From assembly GCF_040686855.1 (NCBI RefSeq), contig NZ_JBFBOG010000002.1, positions 1,312,782 through 1,376,781 of the forward strand: DNA of 64,000 bases, read 5' to 3'. The translations under genes and the position numbers were made by a program. The stretch's first letter is position 1, and each line of letters begins with the position of its first letter. The DNA comes from Leifsonia sp040686855. Its GTDB lineage: Bacteria > Actinomycetota > Actinomycetes > Actinomycetales > Microbacteriaceae. The notes under the pieces are model-generated. The model ran no database searches. It was not told where the DNA came from and saw only the letters and a program-made list of their open reading frames with translations. Of this stretch, positions 52,341-61,460 are shown in pieces.

Positions 52341-54020
52341 CTACTTGCCTGCGGGCTTCAGGTTCATCAGCACCTGGACGGCCGACGGCTGGGTCGGGTC
52401 GGCGGTCGCGTACTGGTCCTTCTCGCTGGGCCAGCCGGTGAACTTCCGGGTGTTGTACTGGGCCAGCTGCGGGTGGGTGCCGATCGCGATGGCCGGGACG
52501 TCCTCCACGAAGATCTTCTGCAGCTTCTCGAGGGCGGCGGTGCGGGCGCTGTCGTCGGACGCCTGGGCGTACTCCTTCAGCAGGGCGGTGGCCTCCGGGT
52601 TGCTGTAGCGACCGAAGTTGTCCGAGACCTTGCCGTCGGCGGCCTGGTCGAGGTAGCTCGAGTTCATGACGTCGTCGTAGATGTGCCACGGGTTCGAGCC
52701 GGAGCCGGTCCAGTGCAGGGCCGCGTCGAAGTTGCCGGACGCCATGTTGGCGAACCAGGTGTCCGCATCCGGGGTCGCGACCTTGGCGTCGGCGCCCAGG
52801 GTGCTCTTGATCTGGGTCGCCGCCAGCTGGATGCCGGTGACGTAGTCGTTCCAGCCCTGCGGGTCCTGCAGGGTGAAGGAGACCGGAGTGCCCTTCGGGT
52901 CGATCAGGGCGCCGTCCTTCCAGGTGTAGCCGGCGTCGGTCAGGACCTTCTTGGCGGCGTCGACGTCGATCTTGAAGGTCTGGTCCTTGTACTCGTCGGC
53001 GATGTACTGGTCACCGGTCGGCTGCGGGATGCCCGTCACGTTGGTCAGCTCGGGACCGGCGTTGCCGCGGGCCTTCTCGGCGTGCGCCTTGCGGTCCACG
53101 ACGAGGTTCACGGCCTTGCGGAACGCGACGTCGTTGAACGGGGCCTTGGTCGTGTTGACCACGATCATGTCCGGGCTCAGGACGTTGGCGCCCCAGAACA
53201 CGTTGTGCTTCGGGTCCTTGTCGACGTAGTTCTTCTGGTAGTCGGTGATGAAGATCTGCGCCCAGTCGGTCTCGCCGCTCTGCAGTGCGCGGAGGAGGCC
53301 GGTGTTGTCGTTGTACTCGAGGTACTTGAGCTCGCCCACCGGGACCTTGCCGCCCCAGTAGTCGGTGCGCGCCTTGAGCACGACGCCCTGCGACGAGAAC
53401 GTCTTGATCGTGTACGGGCCGGTGCCGACCGCGTCCTTGACCGCGTCCTTGGTCGGGTCGGCGATGCCCTTCCACTGGTGCTCGGGGACGATCGCGACCT
53501 GGAGCACGTCGCCCTGCTTGACGAACTTCGACTCGCTGAAGCTCAGGACGACGTTGTCGCCGTCCTTCTTGACGTCGGCCAGCTTGAGCCCGCCGAGGTC
53601 CAGGGCCGGGGTGTTCTTGATCAGGGTGTAGGTGAAGACGATGTCGTCTGCGGTGAACGGCTTGCCGTCGCTCCACTTCACGCCCTTGCGCGGGGTGACC
53701 GTGAGCTGCGTGTAGTCGTCGTTCCACGTCACCTTGGACGCGAGCCACGGAGTGGTCTCGTTCTTGCCGACCGGGTTGACGATCGCCAGGGGCTCGTAGA
53801 TCATCCGGTCGTAGCCGAGCGACATGCCGGATCCGGTGGTGATGAACGGGTTGTTGATCTGCGTCGCCAGGATGGCCGCGCCGTCGGGCTTCGCGACGGT
53901 GAGGGATCCACCGGTCGAGCTGCTTGCGCCGTTCGAACCGTTCGACGAGCAGCCGGTGAGCGCCATCGCGCCGATGGCCGCGATCGCGGATGCCGTGACC
54001 AAGTACTTCCTAAGCCTCAT
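52341..54020 (-). CDS. Family 5 ABC substrate-binding lipoprotein
   Basis: The 559-residue protein starts with a lipoprotein signal (ALTGC, Cys about 24), then the family 5 (DppA/OppA-type) pattern YEPLAIVNPV, WSDGKPFTADDIVFTYTLI near 120 and KAPFNDVAFRKAVNLVVDRK near 290. Family 5 proteins bind peptides or, in many Gram-positives, cello- and xylo-oligosaccharides. The coupled GH3 enzyme suggests the latter. It is divergent from the TetR gene, whose presumed operators lie between them. Confidence 0.9.
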   Translation of the reverse strand: MRLRKYLVTASAIAAIGAMALTGCSSNGSNGASSSTGGSLTVAKPDGAAILATQINNPFITTGSGMSLGYDRMIYEPLAIVNPVGKNETTPWLASKVTWNDDYTQLTVTPRKGVKWSDGKPFTADDIVFTYTLIKNTPALDLGGLKLADVKKDGDNVVLSFSESKFVKQGDVLQVAIVPEHQWKGIADPTKDAVKDAVGTGPYTIKTFSSQGVVLKARTDYWGGKVPVGELKYLEYNDNTGLLRALQSGETDWAQIFITDYQKNYVDKDPKHNVFWGANVLSPDMIVVNTTKAPFNDVAFRKAVNLVVDRKAHAEKARGNAGPELTNVTGIPQPTGDQYIADEYKDQTFKIDVDAAKKVLTDAGYTWKDGALIDPKGTPVSFTLQDPQGWNDYVTGIQLAATQIKSTLGADAKVATPDADTWFANMASGNFDAALHWTGSGSNPWHIYDDVMNSSYLDQAADGKVSDNFGRYSNPEATALLKEYAQASDDSARTAALEKLQKIFVEDVPAIAIGTHPQLAQYNTRKFTGWPSEKDQYATADPTQPSAVQVLMNLKPAGK

Positions 54021-54083
54021 TGCTTCTCCTTCGTGGTGGACACGTCCGTTGTGTCCGGGTGGTGCTGCGGAATGGTTGCTTGC

Positions 54084-54131
54084 TTACTGGTCAGAAAGTA
54101 ACCAAGTTGGAGTGAGGTTACTGGCTGGTAA
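54084..54131. promoter_or_regulatory. Two inverted repeats, candidate TetR operators
   Basis: TTACTGGCTGGTAA at 54118-54131 is an imperfect palindrome. At 54084-54101, TTACT and AGTAA face each other over eight bases. Both share the TTACTGG half-site and lie in the 150-bp divergent gap between the binding-protein gene and tetR. They are the likely control sites for the importer operon. Confidence 0.6.
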
Positions 54132-54170
54132 GCTCGCACGCAACTACGACGAGCAGGAAGCGATATCGGG

Positions 54171-54818
54171 ATGGCCACGAGCAGCAGCAGCGCCACTCCG
54201 CGCCCGGAGACGGAGCGCAAGCGCACGGAGATCCTGCGGGCAGCGATCGAGACCTTCGGGACGAAGGGCTCGGTGAACGGGACGCTCAACGACGTCGCGG
54301 AGCAGGTCGGCATCACCCACGCCGGCGTGCTCCACCACTTCGGGTCGAAGCAGAACCTGTTGCTCGAAATGCTCGAGTTCCGCGATCGCGACGACGTCGC
54401 GCACCTGGCCTCCCGCCGCATCCCCGACGGGCCGGCGCTCTTCGCCCACCTCGTCGCCACGGCCCAGCGCAACGCCCAGCGCGAAGGGATCGTGCAGGTC
54501 TACACCGTGCTCTCGGCGGAGTCGGTGACCGATGAGCACCCGGCGAAGTCGTTCTTCGAGGAGCGGTATCGCACCCTCCGCGGCGAGGTCGCCGACGCCT
54601 TCCGCGCGCTCTGCGCCCAGGAGGGCGTGACGGAGCCTGCGACGATCGCGAAAGCCTCGGCGTCCATCCTCGCGGTCATGGACGGGCTGCAGCTGCAGTG
54701 GCTGCTCGAGCCGGACGCGGTCGATCTGGCCCAGGCGAGCGCCTTCGCCATCGAGGCGATCGTGAACGGCGTGCTGCGACCGGCGCCGCCGGTGTCGTCG
54801 TACCTCCGCGAGGAGTGA
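54171..54818 (+). CDS. TetR family transcriptional regulator
   Basis: The 215-residue protein has the TetR helix-turn-helix at residues about 15-62, with TEILRAAIETFGTKG and ITHAGVLHHFGSKQNLLLEML. A ligand-binding helical domain completes it. Its place, divergent from an oligosaccharide importer with palindromes between, makes it the probable repressor. The ligand is expected to be a product of the sugar, but this is inference. Confidence 0.9.
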   Translation: MATSSSSATPRPETERKRTEILRAAIETFGTKGSVNGTLNDVAEQVGITHAGVLHHFGSKQNLLLEMLEFRDRDDVAHLASRRIPDGPALFAHLVATAQRNAQREGIVQVYTVLSAESVTDEHPAKSFFEERYRTLRGEVADAFRALCAQEGVTEPATIAKASASILAVMDGLQLQWLLEPDAVDLAQASAFAIEAIVNGVLRPAPPVSSYLREE

Positions 54819-54840
54819 TCGCCGGCGAGAGGGGAAAGGG

Positions 54841-54913
54841 TGCCCCCAGTAGGATTTGAACCTACGGCCTTCTGCTCCGGAGGCAGACGCTCTATCCCCT
54901 GAGCTATGGGGGC
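54841..54913 (-). tRNA. tRNA-Arg (anticodon CCG)
   Basis: The reverse strand folds as a 73-nt cloverleaf. The acceptor stem is GCCCCCA with TGGGGGC, the D arm has AGCTC and GAGC, the anticodon loop is CTCCGGA with stem TCTGC/GCAGA, and the T arm has GTAGG TTCAAAT CCTAC. The anticodon CCG reads CGG codons. The 3' CCA is not encoded (A discriminator then CCC). It lies about 800 bp from argS. Confidence 0.97.
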
Positions 54914-54962
54914 CAGGGTGCAACCCAGGCTAGCATCCCCGAGACGCGGCCCGTGACACGGG

Positions 54963-55583
54963 TCAGGACGCCGGGACGTTCCCCATGACGCTCTGCATCA
55001 GCGGCGCGGCGTCGCCGGGCTCGAAGAACGACGTCGACTCCGCGACGATCCAGTACGGGCCGCGGAAGATCTGCACCTGGCCGGCGTCGCCCGGCTTGAA
55101 GTAGCCCTCGACGGTCGGCGGCGTGCCGTAGGTCGGCACCGGCTTCGCGGTGGTGATCGCCGTGTTCTTCAGGCTCTCCATCACGTCCGACGGCGGCTTC
55201 GCCACCGCGATCTGGATGACGTCGCCGCTGGTCTGGTTCAGGTAGGCGCAGGCGACGCCCTGCCAGTCGGTGATCTTCTTCTCGAGGGAGCCGTCCTTCG
55301 GCGCGTAGTCCGGATCGGGGCCGAAGTTGGGGTTGAACGCGTACAGCTGGTCGGCGGTGAGCACCTGGTCGCAGGTGAGGCCCACCGGCGTCGGCGGGGT
55401 CGTCGGGGTGACGACGGGCAGCGGCACGTCGGAGGGCTTCGCGGTGGCGCTCGCGCTGGCGGAGTGCGAGGGGGAGGCGGCAGGCGTCGCGCTCGGGGCG
55501 CAGCCGGCGAGGGCGGCTGCGGCGGCCAGACCGGCGGCTGCGGTCGCGGCGAGAAGAGCGAAGCGGCGGGGGGTGAGTGTCAT
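54963..55583 (-). CDS. Secreted lipoprotein, function unknown
   Basis: The 206-residue protein starts with a lipoprotein signal ending ALAGC (Cys about 28). A Ser/Thr/Pro/Ala-rich linker (about 29-66) leads to a folded domain with two further Cys (LTCDQVL near 71 and VACAYLN near 112) that could form a disulfide. I do not recognise a family. It is divergent from argS. Confidence 0.75.
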   Translation of the reverse strand: MTLTPRRFALLAATAAAGLAAAAALAGCAPSATPAASPSHSASASATAKPSDVPLPVVTPTTPPTPVGLTCDQVLTADQLYAFNPNFGPDPDYAPKDGSLEKKITDWQGVACAYLNQTSGDVIQIAVAKPPSDVMESLKNTAITTAKPVPTYGTPPTVEGYFKPGDAGQVQIFRGPYWIVAESTSFFEPGDAAPLMQSVMGNVPAS

Positions 55584-55711
55584 GCGGCGACTCGTCTTTC
55601 TGCTCGGCGCGCGCCGTGCGGGGACGCGCGTCGCGACGACCCTATCAATTCGTGCTGGCCCTCCCGACCGCGCGCGGGAGCGTACCCGCGCGCCCGGTAG
55701 AATCGATCCTC

Positions 55712-57409
55712 ATGACTCCCGCTGACCTCTCCGCCGCCCTCCTCGACATCGTGACGACGGTGGTCGAGCAGCGACGAGAGGCCGGCGCCGACATCCCCGA
55801 GCTGACCCTGACCGTCGACGACGTGCCGCTGGAGCGCCCGAAGAACCGCGACCACGGCGACTGGGCCTCGAACGTCGCGATGCGCCTCGCGAAGAAGGTC
55901 GGCGCGAACCCGCGGGAGCTCGCCGAGCAGATCGCGACCGCGGCCGCCGGCATCGACGGCGTCGCGTCCGCCGAGGTCGCCGGCCCGGGCTTCATCAACT
56001 TCCGGCTGGAGGCGGGCGCCGCCGGCCAGCTGGCGCAGACCATCGTCGAGGCGGGCGAGGCGTACGGCCGCGGCGACGTCTACGACGGCCTGAGCGTCAA
56101 CCTCGAGTTCGTCTCCGCCAACCCCACCGGCCCGGTGCACATGGGCGGCGCGCGCTGGGCGGCCGTCGGAGACAGCCTCGCGCGCATCCTGCAGGCCGAA
56201 GGCGCGGATGTGACCCGCGAGTACTACTTCAACGACCACGGCTCGCAGATCGACCGGTTCGCCCGCAGCCTGCTCGCCGCTTACCTCGGCGAGCCGACGC
56301 CGGAGGACGGCTACGGCGGCGCGTACATCGGCGAGATCGCCGACCGCGTGGTGGCGGAGTCGCGCGCGCAGGGCACCGACCTTGCCACTCTTCCCCGCGA
56401 GCAGCAGCAGGAGGTGTTCCGCTCCATCGGAACGCAGCTGATGTTCGAGGAGATCAAGCAGCGACTCCACTCCTTCGGCGTCGACTTCGACGTGTACTTC
56501 CACGAGGACTCGCTGCACGAGTCCGGCGCGGTGGAGCGCGCGATCGAGCGTCTGCGGGAGCAGGGCCACATCTTCGAGGCGGACGGCGCGATCTGGCTGC
56601 GCACGACGACGTTCGGCGACGACCGCGACCGCGTCGTCATCCGCTCCAACGGCGAGCCCGCCTACATCTCCGGCGACCTCGGCTACTACCTCGACAAGCG
56701 CGAGCGGGGCTTCGAGCAGAACATCATCATGCTGGGCGCCGACCACCACGGGTACATCGGCCGGATGATGGCGATGGTGGAGGCGTTCGGCGACGTCCCG
56801 AACGTCAACCTCCAGATCCTGATCGGGCAGATGGTGAACCTGGTCAAGGACGGCGAGCCCATGCGCATGTCGAAGCGCGCCGGCACCATCGTCACGCTCG
56901 ACGACCTGGTGGATGCCGTGGGCGTCGACGCCGCCCGCTACTCCCTGGTCCGCTCGTCCACCGACTCCCAGCTCGACATCGACCTCGACCTGCTCGCGAA
57001 GCGCAGCAACGAGAACCCGGTCTACTACGTCCAGTACGCGCACGCCCGCACCCGGTCGGTCGCCGCGAACGCCGAGAAGGCGGGGGTCGACCGCAGCGCG
57101 TTCGCGCCCGAGCTGCTGACGCACGAGACCGAGTCGGCGCTGCTGGGCGGCCTGCAGGAGTTCCCGCGCATCGTCGCCCAGGCGGCCGAGCTGCGCGAGC
57201 CGCACCGCGTCGCCCGCTACATCGAGGAGCTGGCCGGCCTGTACCACGCCTGGTACGCGGTCCGCGACGGCTCCACCCGGGTGCTGCCGCACGGCGACGA
57301 GCCGGTCACCGACCTGCACCGCACGCGCCTGTGGCTGAACGACGCGACCGGCCAGGTCATCCGCAACGGTCTCGGGCTGCTGGGGGTCTCGGCGCCCGAC
57401 CGCATGTAA
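55712..57409 (+). CDS. argS: Arginyl-tRNA synthetase
   Basis: The 565-residue class I synthetase charges tRNA-Arg. It has an N-terminal Add-1 domain (about 1-90) and the nucleotide site in ANPTGPVHMGG near 137 (HMGG replaces the classic HIGH). The KMSKS-like motif is MRMSKRAGT near 390, and the DALR anticodon-binding domain begins near 445 with YVQYAHARTRSV. A tRNA-Arg(CCG) gene lies nearby. It precedes a DUF2993 gene by nine bases. Confidence 0.96.
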   Translation: MTPADLSAALLDIVTTVVEQRREAGADIPELTLTVDDVPLERPKNRDHGDWASNVAMRLAKKVGANPRELAEQIATAAAGIDGVASAEVAGPGFINFRLEAGAAGQLAQTIVEAGEAYGRGDVYDGLSVNLEFVSANPTGPVHMGGARWAAVGDSLARILQAEGADVTREYYFNDHGSQIDRFARSLLAAYLGEPTPEDGYGGAYIGEIADRVVAESRAQGTDLATLPREQQQEVFRSIGTQLMFEEIKQRLHSFGVDFDVYFHEDSLHESGAVERAIERLREQGHIFEADGAIWLRTTTFGDDRDRVVIRSNGEPAYISGDLGYYLDKRERGFEQNIIMLGADHHGYIGRMMAMVEAFGDVPNVNLQILIGQMVNLVKDGEPMRMSKRAGTIVTLDDLVDAVGVDAARYSLVRSSTDSQLDIDLDLLAKRSNENPVYYVQYAHARTRSVAANAEKAGVDRSAFAPELLTHETESALLGGLQEFPRIVAQAAELREPHRVARYIEELAGLYHAWYAVRDGSTRVLPHGDEPVTDLHRTRLWLNDATGQVIRNGLGLLGVSAPDRM

Positions 57410-57418
57410 GGGGGACGC

Positions 57419-58213
57419 ATGAGCGACAACACCACGCAGGTGCTGCCCGGCGCCGAGGCGCCTGTACGCCGCCGTCGCCCGCGGTGGCTGAAGCTGCTGC
57501 TGGGGATCGGCATCCCGGTCGTCGTCATCGTCGTGCTCCTCGTGATCGCCGACGTCGCCGTGCGCGCCTACGCCGAGCAGCGGGTCTCCGACGAGATCGA
57601 GAAGAACCTGCCGTCGGACATCCAGGGCCAGGTGCACACGCACATCGGCGGGTTCTCGGTCATCCAGCAGTACCTGTCGGGGACCTTCCAGCGGGTCGAG
57701 CTGGATGCGCCGCGGGTCGTGGTGAAGGGCGCGCCGCTGAGCGCGAAGGTCGTCGCCACGGGCGTCCCCGCCGACTTCTCCAAGCCCATCGCCGACGCGA
57801 CGGGGACGCTGTCCGTCAGCCAGGACTCCCTTAACAAGCTGGTGCAGATCCCCGGCGCGACCGGTGACATCACGCTGAACGACGGGACGATCGGCTACGA
57901 CGGCAGCATCGACCTGCTCGGCCTGCCGGTCGGCTACACAGTGACAGCGACGCCGGAGGCCGCGGGCGACCAGGTGCTGCTCACCGCCGACAAGGCGTCG
58001 CTGAAGACCGGAGCGGGCAACGTCAACCTCGACCGTCTGCTGCAGTCGCTGACCTCCCAGGGGCCGTTCCCCGTCTGCGCCGCGCAGTACCTGCCGGAGG
58101 GCGTGAAGGTCTCCGACATCCAGGTCACGCCCGGTCACGCGACCGTGACCCTCACCGCCTCGGACTTCGTGCTCGACGAGAAGTTCCTGAACAGCAAGGG
58201 CAGCTGTTCCTGA
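57419..58213 (+). CDS. DUF2993 family membrane-anchored protein
   Basis: This 264-residue protein has an Arg-rich cytoplasmic start, one membrane helix (about 24-46) and an exported DUF2993 domain (about 50-255) typical of actinobacterial LmeA-like proteins. LmeA helps mannolipid (lipomannan) synthesis in mycobacteria; here the role is unproven. Two Cys near residues 221 and 263 may pair. It follows argS by nine bases and so is probably co-transcribed. Confidence 0.85.
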   Translation: MSDNTTQVLPGAEAPVRRRRPRWLKLLLGIGIPVVVIVVLLVIADVAVRAYAEQRVSDEIEKNLPSDIQGQVHTHIGGFSVIQQYLSGTFQRVELDAPRVVVKGAPLSAKVVATGVPADFSKPIADATGTLSVSQDSLNKLVQIPGATGDITLNDGTIGYDGSIDLLGLPVGYTVTATPEAAGDQVLLTADKASLKTGAGNVNLDRLLQSLTSQGPFPVCAAQYLPEGVKVSDIQVTPGHATVTLTASDFVLDEKFLNSKGSCS

Positions 58214-58225
58214 CGCGGAGCCGGC

Positions 58226-58477
58226 TCAGGCGCGCGGGCGCAGCGAGATGAGGCGGCCGGCCGCCTTCAGCATCCAGGCGAAGGAGGCGGCGGTCGTCGC
58301 GGCGTCGAGGCCGTGCGCAGCCGGTCGCACCACCAGGCGGTAGGCCGCGGGGCCGTCGGCCGGCGCATCCACGGGCTGGATGCTCATCGCCGGGCGCCCG
58401 GTGACCGCGCGGGCGTAGGCGGAGAGCTGGCGGCGCGTGCATCCCCGCACGCGGAGGTCGTAGGTGAAGGTGTCCAT
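58226..58477 (-). CDS. Small hypothetical protein
   Basis: The 83-residue protein is basic with a central PAMSIQPVDAPADGPAAYRL stretch and no recognisable domain. AGGAGT just upstream of ATG 58477 supports translation. It lies in reverse orientation between the DUF2993 and lysA genes. Reading may be real, but no homology can be judged here. Confidence 0.55.
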   Translation of the reverse strand: MDTFTYDLRVRGCTRRQLSAYARAVTGRPAMSIQPVDAPADGPAAYRLVVRPAAHGLDAATTAASFAWMLKAAGRLISLRPRA

Positions 58478-58632
58478 ACTCCTAGAGACGCCGCGCGGGC
58501 CGTTCGTAACACGCATCATGCGGCCCGTTCCGCCCCGATAGACTTCCAGAGCACTCTCCATCCGGCTTCAGGGGCCAATCCGGGTCCGCTCGCCTAGGAG
58601 GACCCCACTCGTCGCCGCCCGTGAGGATCCCT

Positions 58633-60090
58633 ATGGCCGTATCCGCCGCTGCCCCCAACCCGCTCGCCCCGCCGTGGCTGCACGTGCCCGCCGACGCGAA
58701 CGCCCTCGCACCCGGTCTGTGGTCGCGCACCGTCTCCCGTGAGGGCGGAACGCTGACCGTCGGCGGCGTCGCCGCGTCCGAGCTGGCTGAGCGCTTCGGC
58801 ACGCCGCTCTACGTCATCGACGAGGACGACGCCCGCTCGCGCGCCGTCGAGGTGCGCCGCGCCTTCGACGACGCGTTCGCCGAGGTCGGCACCGCCGCCA
58901 AGGTCTACTACGCGGGCAAGGCCTTCCTGAGCGTCGAGGTCGCCCGGTGGATGGACGCGGCGGGACTCTTCATCGACGTGTGCAGCGGCGGCGAGCTCGC
59001 CGTGGCGCTGGCCGCGGGCGTCGACCCGGAACGGCTCGGCTTCCACGGCAACAACAAGTCGCTCGCCGAGATCGAACGCGCGGTCGAGGTGGGCATCGGC
59101 GCGATCGTCATCGACAGCCTGCAGGAGATCGACCGCGTCGCCGAGGCGGCCGCTCGCCACGGCGTACGGCAGAGCGTGCGCCTGCGGGTGAACAGCGGCG
59201 TGCATGCGCACACCCACGCGTTCCTGGCGACGGCGCACGAGGACCAGAAGTTCGGAATCGGGCTCGAAGCCGCAGTGGATGCCGTGGCGCGCATCCGCTC
59301 GCACGATTCGCTCGCATTCAAGGGCCTCCACTGCCACATCGGCTCCCAGATCTTCGGCGCGGACGGCTTCGCCGAGTCCGCGGCCCGCCTGCTCACCCTG
59401 CACCGGCAGCTGCTCGAGGGCGGCGACGTCCCCGAGCTCAACCTCGGCGGCGGCTTCGGCATCGCCTACACGTCCGCCGACGACCCGGCGCCGATCGACC
59501 AGCTGGCCCGGCGCATCGCCGAGACGGTGGCGGCCGGATGCGAAGAGCTCGACCTCCCGCTCCCGGTCGTCGCGTTCGAGCCCGGCCGTTCGATCATCGG
59601 CACTGCCGGACTCACCCTCTACACGGTCGGGACGACGAAGGATGTGCCCGTCGCCTTCCAGGACGACGGCGAGTCCGCTCTCCGCCGGTACGTCAGCGTC
59701 GACGGCGGGATGAGCGACAACGCCCGCCCGGCTCTGTACGAGGCCGACTACTCGGCCCGCATCGCGAACCGCGTCTCTTCAGTCCCGCCGGCACTCGTCC
59801 GCGTCGCCGGCAAGCACTGCGAGAGCGGCGACATCGTGGTGGACGCCGAGTACCTTCCGGGCGACGTCGCGCCGGGCGACCTCCTGGCCGTCCCCGCGAC
59901 CGGTGCCTACTGCTTCGCCCTGTCGAGCAACTACAACTATCTCGGGCGGCCGCCCGTCGTCGCCGTGCGCGGCGGCGACGCCCGCGTGATCGTCCGCGGC
60001 GAGACGATCGACGACCTGCTGGCACGCGACGCCGCCTATGACCCCGCCGCAGCACGCCCCACCGCGTCGAAGGAGCGCAACCAGGCATGA
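58633..60090 (+). CDS. lysA: Diaminopimelate decarboxylase
   Basis: The 485-residue PLP enzyme makes L-lysine from meso-diaminopimelate. The PLP-binding Lys is in YYAGKAFL near 100, the glycine loop in LNLGGGFGIAY near 278, EPGRSI near 320, and CESGDI near 400 supplies the active-site Cys from the partner subunit. ATG 58633 is chosen because a GAGGATC site precedes it. It is the first gene of the lysA-hom-thrC operon and overlaps hom by four bases (ATGA). Confidence 0.95.
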   Translation: MAVSAAAPNPLAPPWLHVPADANALAPGLWSRTVSREGGTLTVGGVAASELAERFGTPLYVIDEDDARSRAVEVRRAFDDAFAEVGTAAKVYYAGKAFLSVEVARWMDAAGLFIDVCSGGELAVALAAGVDPERLGFHGNNKSLAEIERAVEVGIGAIVIDSLQEIDRVAEAAARHGVRQSVRLRVNSGVHAHTHAFLATAHEDQKFGIGLEAAVDAVARIRSHDSLAFKGLHCHIGSQIFGADGFAESAARLLTLHRQLLEGGDVPELNLGGGFGIAYTSADDPAPIDQLARRIAETVAAGCEELDLPLPVVAFEPGRSIIGTAGLTLYTVGTTKDVPVAFQDDGESALRRYVSVDGGMSDNARPALYEADYSARIANRVSSVPPALVRVAGKHCESGDIVVDAEYLPGDVAPGDLLAVPATGAYCFALSSNYNYLGRPPVVAVRGGDARVIVRGETIDDLLARDAAYDPAAARPTASKERNQA

Positions 60091-61460
60091 TCGAGTACCG
60101 CAACCTCCGCGTCGCCCTGCTCGGGGCCGGCTCCGTCGGCTCGCAGGTGGCCCGTCTGCTGCTGGAGCAGGGGGATGAGTTCGCCTCCCGTATCGGCGCC
60201 CGTCTCGAACTGGTCGGCATCGCCGTCCGCGACGTGGACGCGCCCCGCGACGTCGACCTCCCGCGCCACCTGTTCACGACCGACGCCAGCTCGCTCATCC
60301 TGGGCGCCGACATCGTCGTGGAGCTGATGGGCGGCGTCGAGCCGGCCCGCGGCTACGTGCTGGAGGCACTGAACTCCGGCGCCGACGTCATCACCGCGAA
60401 CAAGGCGCTCCTCGCCACCCACGGCCCGGAGCTGTTCGAGGCGGCCGAGCAGGTCGGCGCGCAGCTCTACTACGAGGCGGCCGTGGCCGGCGCGATCCCG
60501 ATCATCCGCCCGCTGCGCGACAGCCTTGCGGGCGACCGGATCAACCGCATCCTGGGCATCGTCAACGGCACGACCAACTTCATCCTCGACCGCATGGATG
60601 TGACCGGCGAGACCCTGCAGGACGCCCTGGCGACCGCGGGCGAGCGCGGCTACGCCGAGGCCGACCCGACCGCCGACATTGGAGGGTACGACGCGGCGCA
60701 GAAGGCGGCCATCCTGGCGAGCCTGGCGTTCCACACCACCGTGCCGCTCGACCGCGTCTACCGCGAGGGCATCACCAGCATCACCAAGCAGCAGGTGGAT
60801 GCGGCGCGTGAGGCGAACGCCGTCATCAAGCTGCTCGCGATCTGCGAGCGCATGACCGACCCGGAGACGGGGGAGGAGGGCGTCTCGGCCCGCGTCTACC
60901 CGGCGCTGATCAGCCGCGACCATCCGCTCGCCGCCGTGCACGGCGCGCACAACGCCGTCTTCGTGCAGTCCGCCGCCGCGGGCGACCTCATGTTCTACGG
61001 CGCGGGCGCGGGCGGCGTCGAGACCGCCTCCGCCGTGCTGGGCGACGTCGTCTCCGCGGCCCGCCGCCACGTCGTCGGGGGACCGGGCGTCGCCGAGTCG
61101 ACGCACGCCGGCATCCCGGTGCTCGACATCGGGCGCGTCGTCACCCGCTACCAGATCACCCTGGATGTGGCGGACCAGCCGGGCGTGCTCGCCGCGGTCG
61201 CGCGCATCCTGAGCGACGGCGGCGTCAGCGTCGAGACCGTGCAGCAGTCCGTACCGAGCCTGACCGGGCCCGTCGTCATCGCGGGTAACGCGGGAGGCGA
61301 GCCGGGCGCCCCGATTCACGGCGGCGGGACGGCCACCGCTACCCTGGTCATCGGAACCCACGAAGCCGAAGAGGCCGCGCTCGCGGCCACCGTCGAGGCG
61401 CTCGCAGCGAGCGATGTCGTGGTCGCCATCTCTTCCGTTCTCCGAGTCGAAGGATCGTAA
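60087..61460 (+). CDS. hom: Homoserine dehydrogenase
   Basis: The 457-residue enzyme reduces aspartate semialdehyde to homoserine, the branch point to threonine and methionine. It has the NAD(P) motif VALLGAGSVGSQVA, ANKALLATHG near 105, the catalytic NGTTNFILDRM near 160 and DPTADIGGYDAAQKA near 190. A C-terminal ACT domain (about 350-420; QITLDVADQPGVLAAVARIL) probably senses threonine. It overlaps both lysA (ATGA) and thrC (TAATG). Confidence 0.95.
   Translation: MIEYRNLRVALLGAGSVGSQVARLLLEQGDEFASRIGARLELVGIAVRDVDAPRDVDLPRHLFTTDASSLILGADIVVELMGGVEPARGYVLEALNSGADVITANKALLATHGPELFEAAEQVGAQLYYEAAVAGAIPIIRPLRDSLAGDRINRILGIVNGTTNFILDRMDVTGETLQDALATAGERGYAEADPTADIGGYDAAQKAAILASLAFHTTVPLDRVYREGITSITKQQVDAAREANAVIKLLAICERMTDPETGEEGVSARVYPALISRDHPLAAVHGAHNAVFVQSAAAGDLMFYGAGAGGVETASAVLGDVVSAARRHVVGGPGVAESTHAGIPVLDIGRVVTRYQITLDVADQPGVLAAVARILSDGGVSVETVQQSVPSLTGPVVIAGNAGGEPGAPIHGGGTATATLVIGTHEAEEAALAATVEALAASDVVVAISSVLRVEGS

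Noticed and set aside
58478..58632. Riboswitch in the leader of lysA
   Set aside because: The gap is only 155 bases and I see no lysine-riboswitch core (conserved GAGG/AAGG pattern with long P1 stem).
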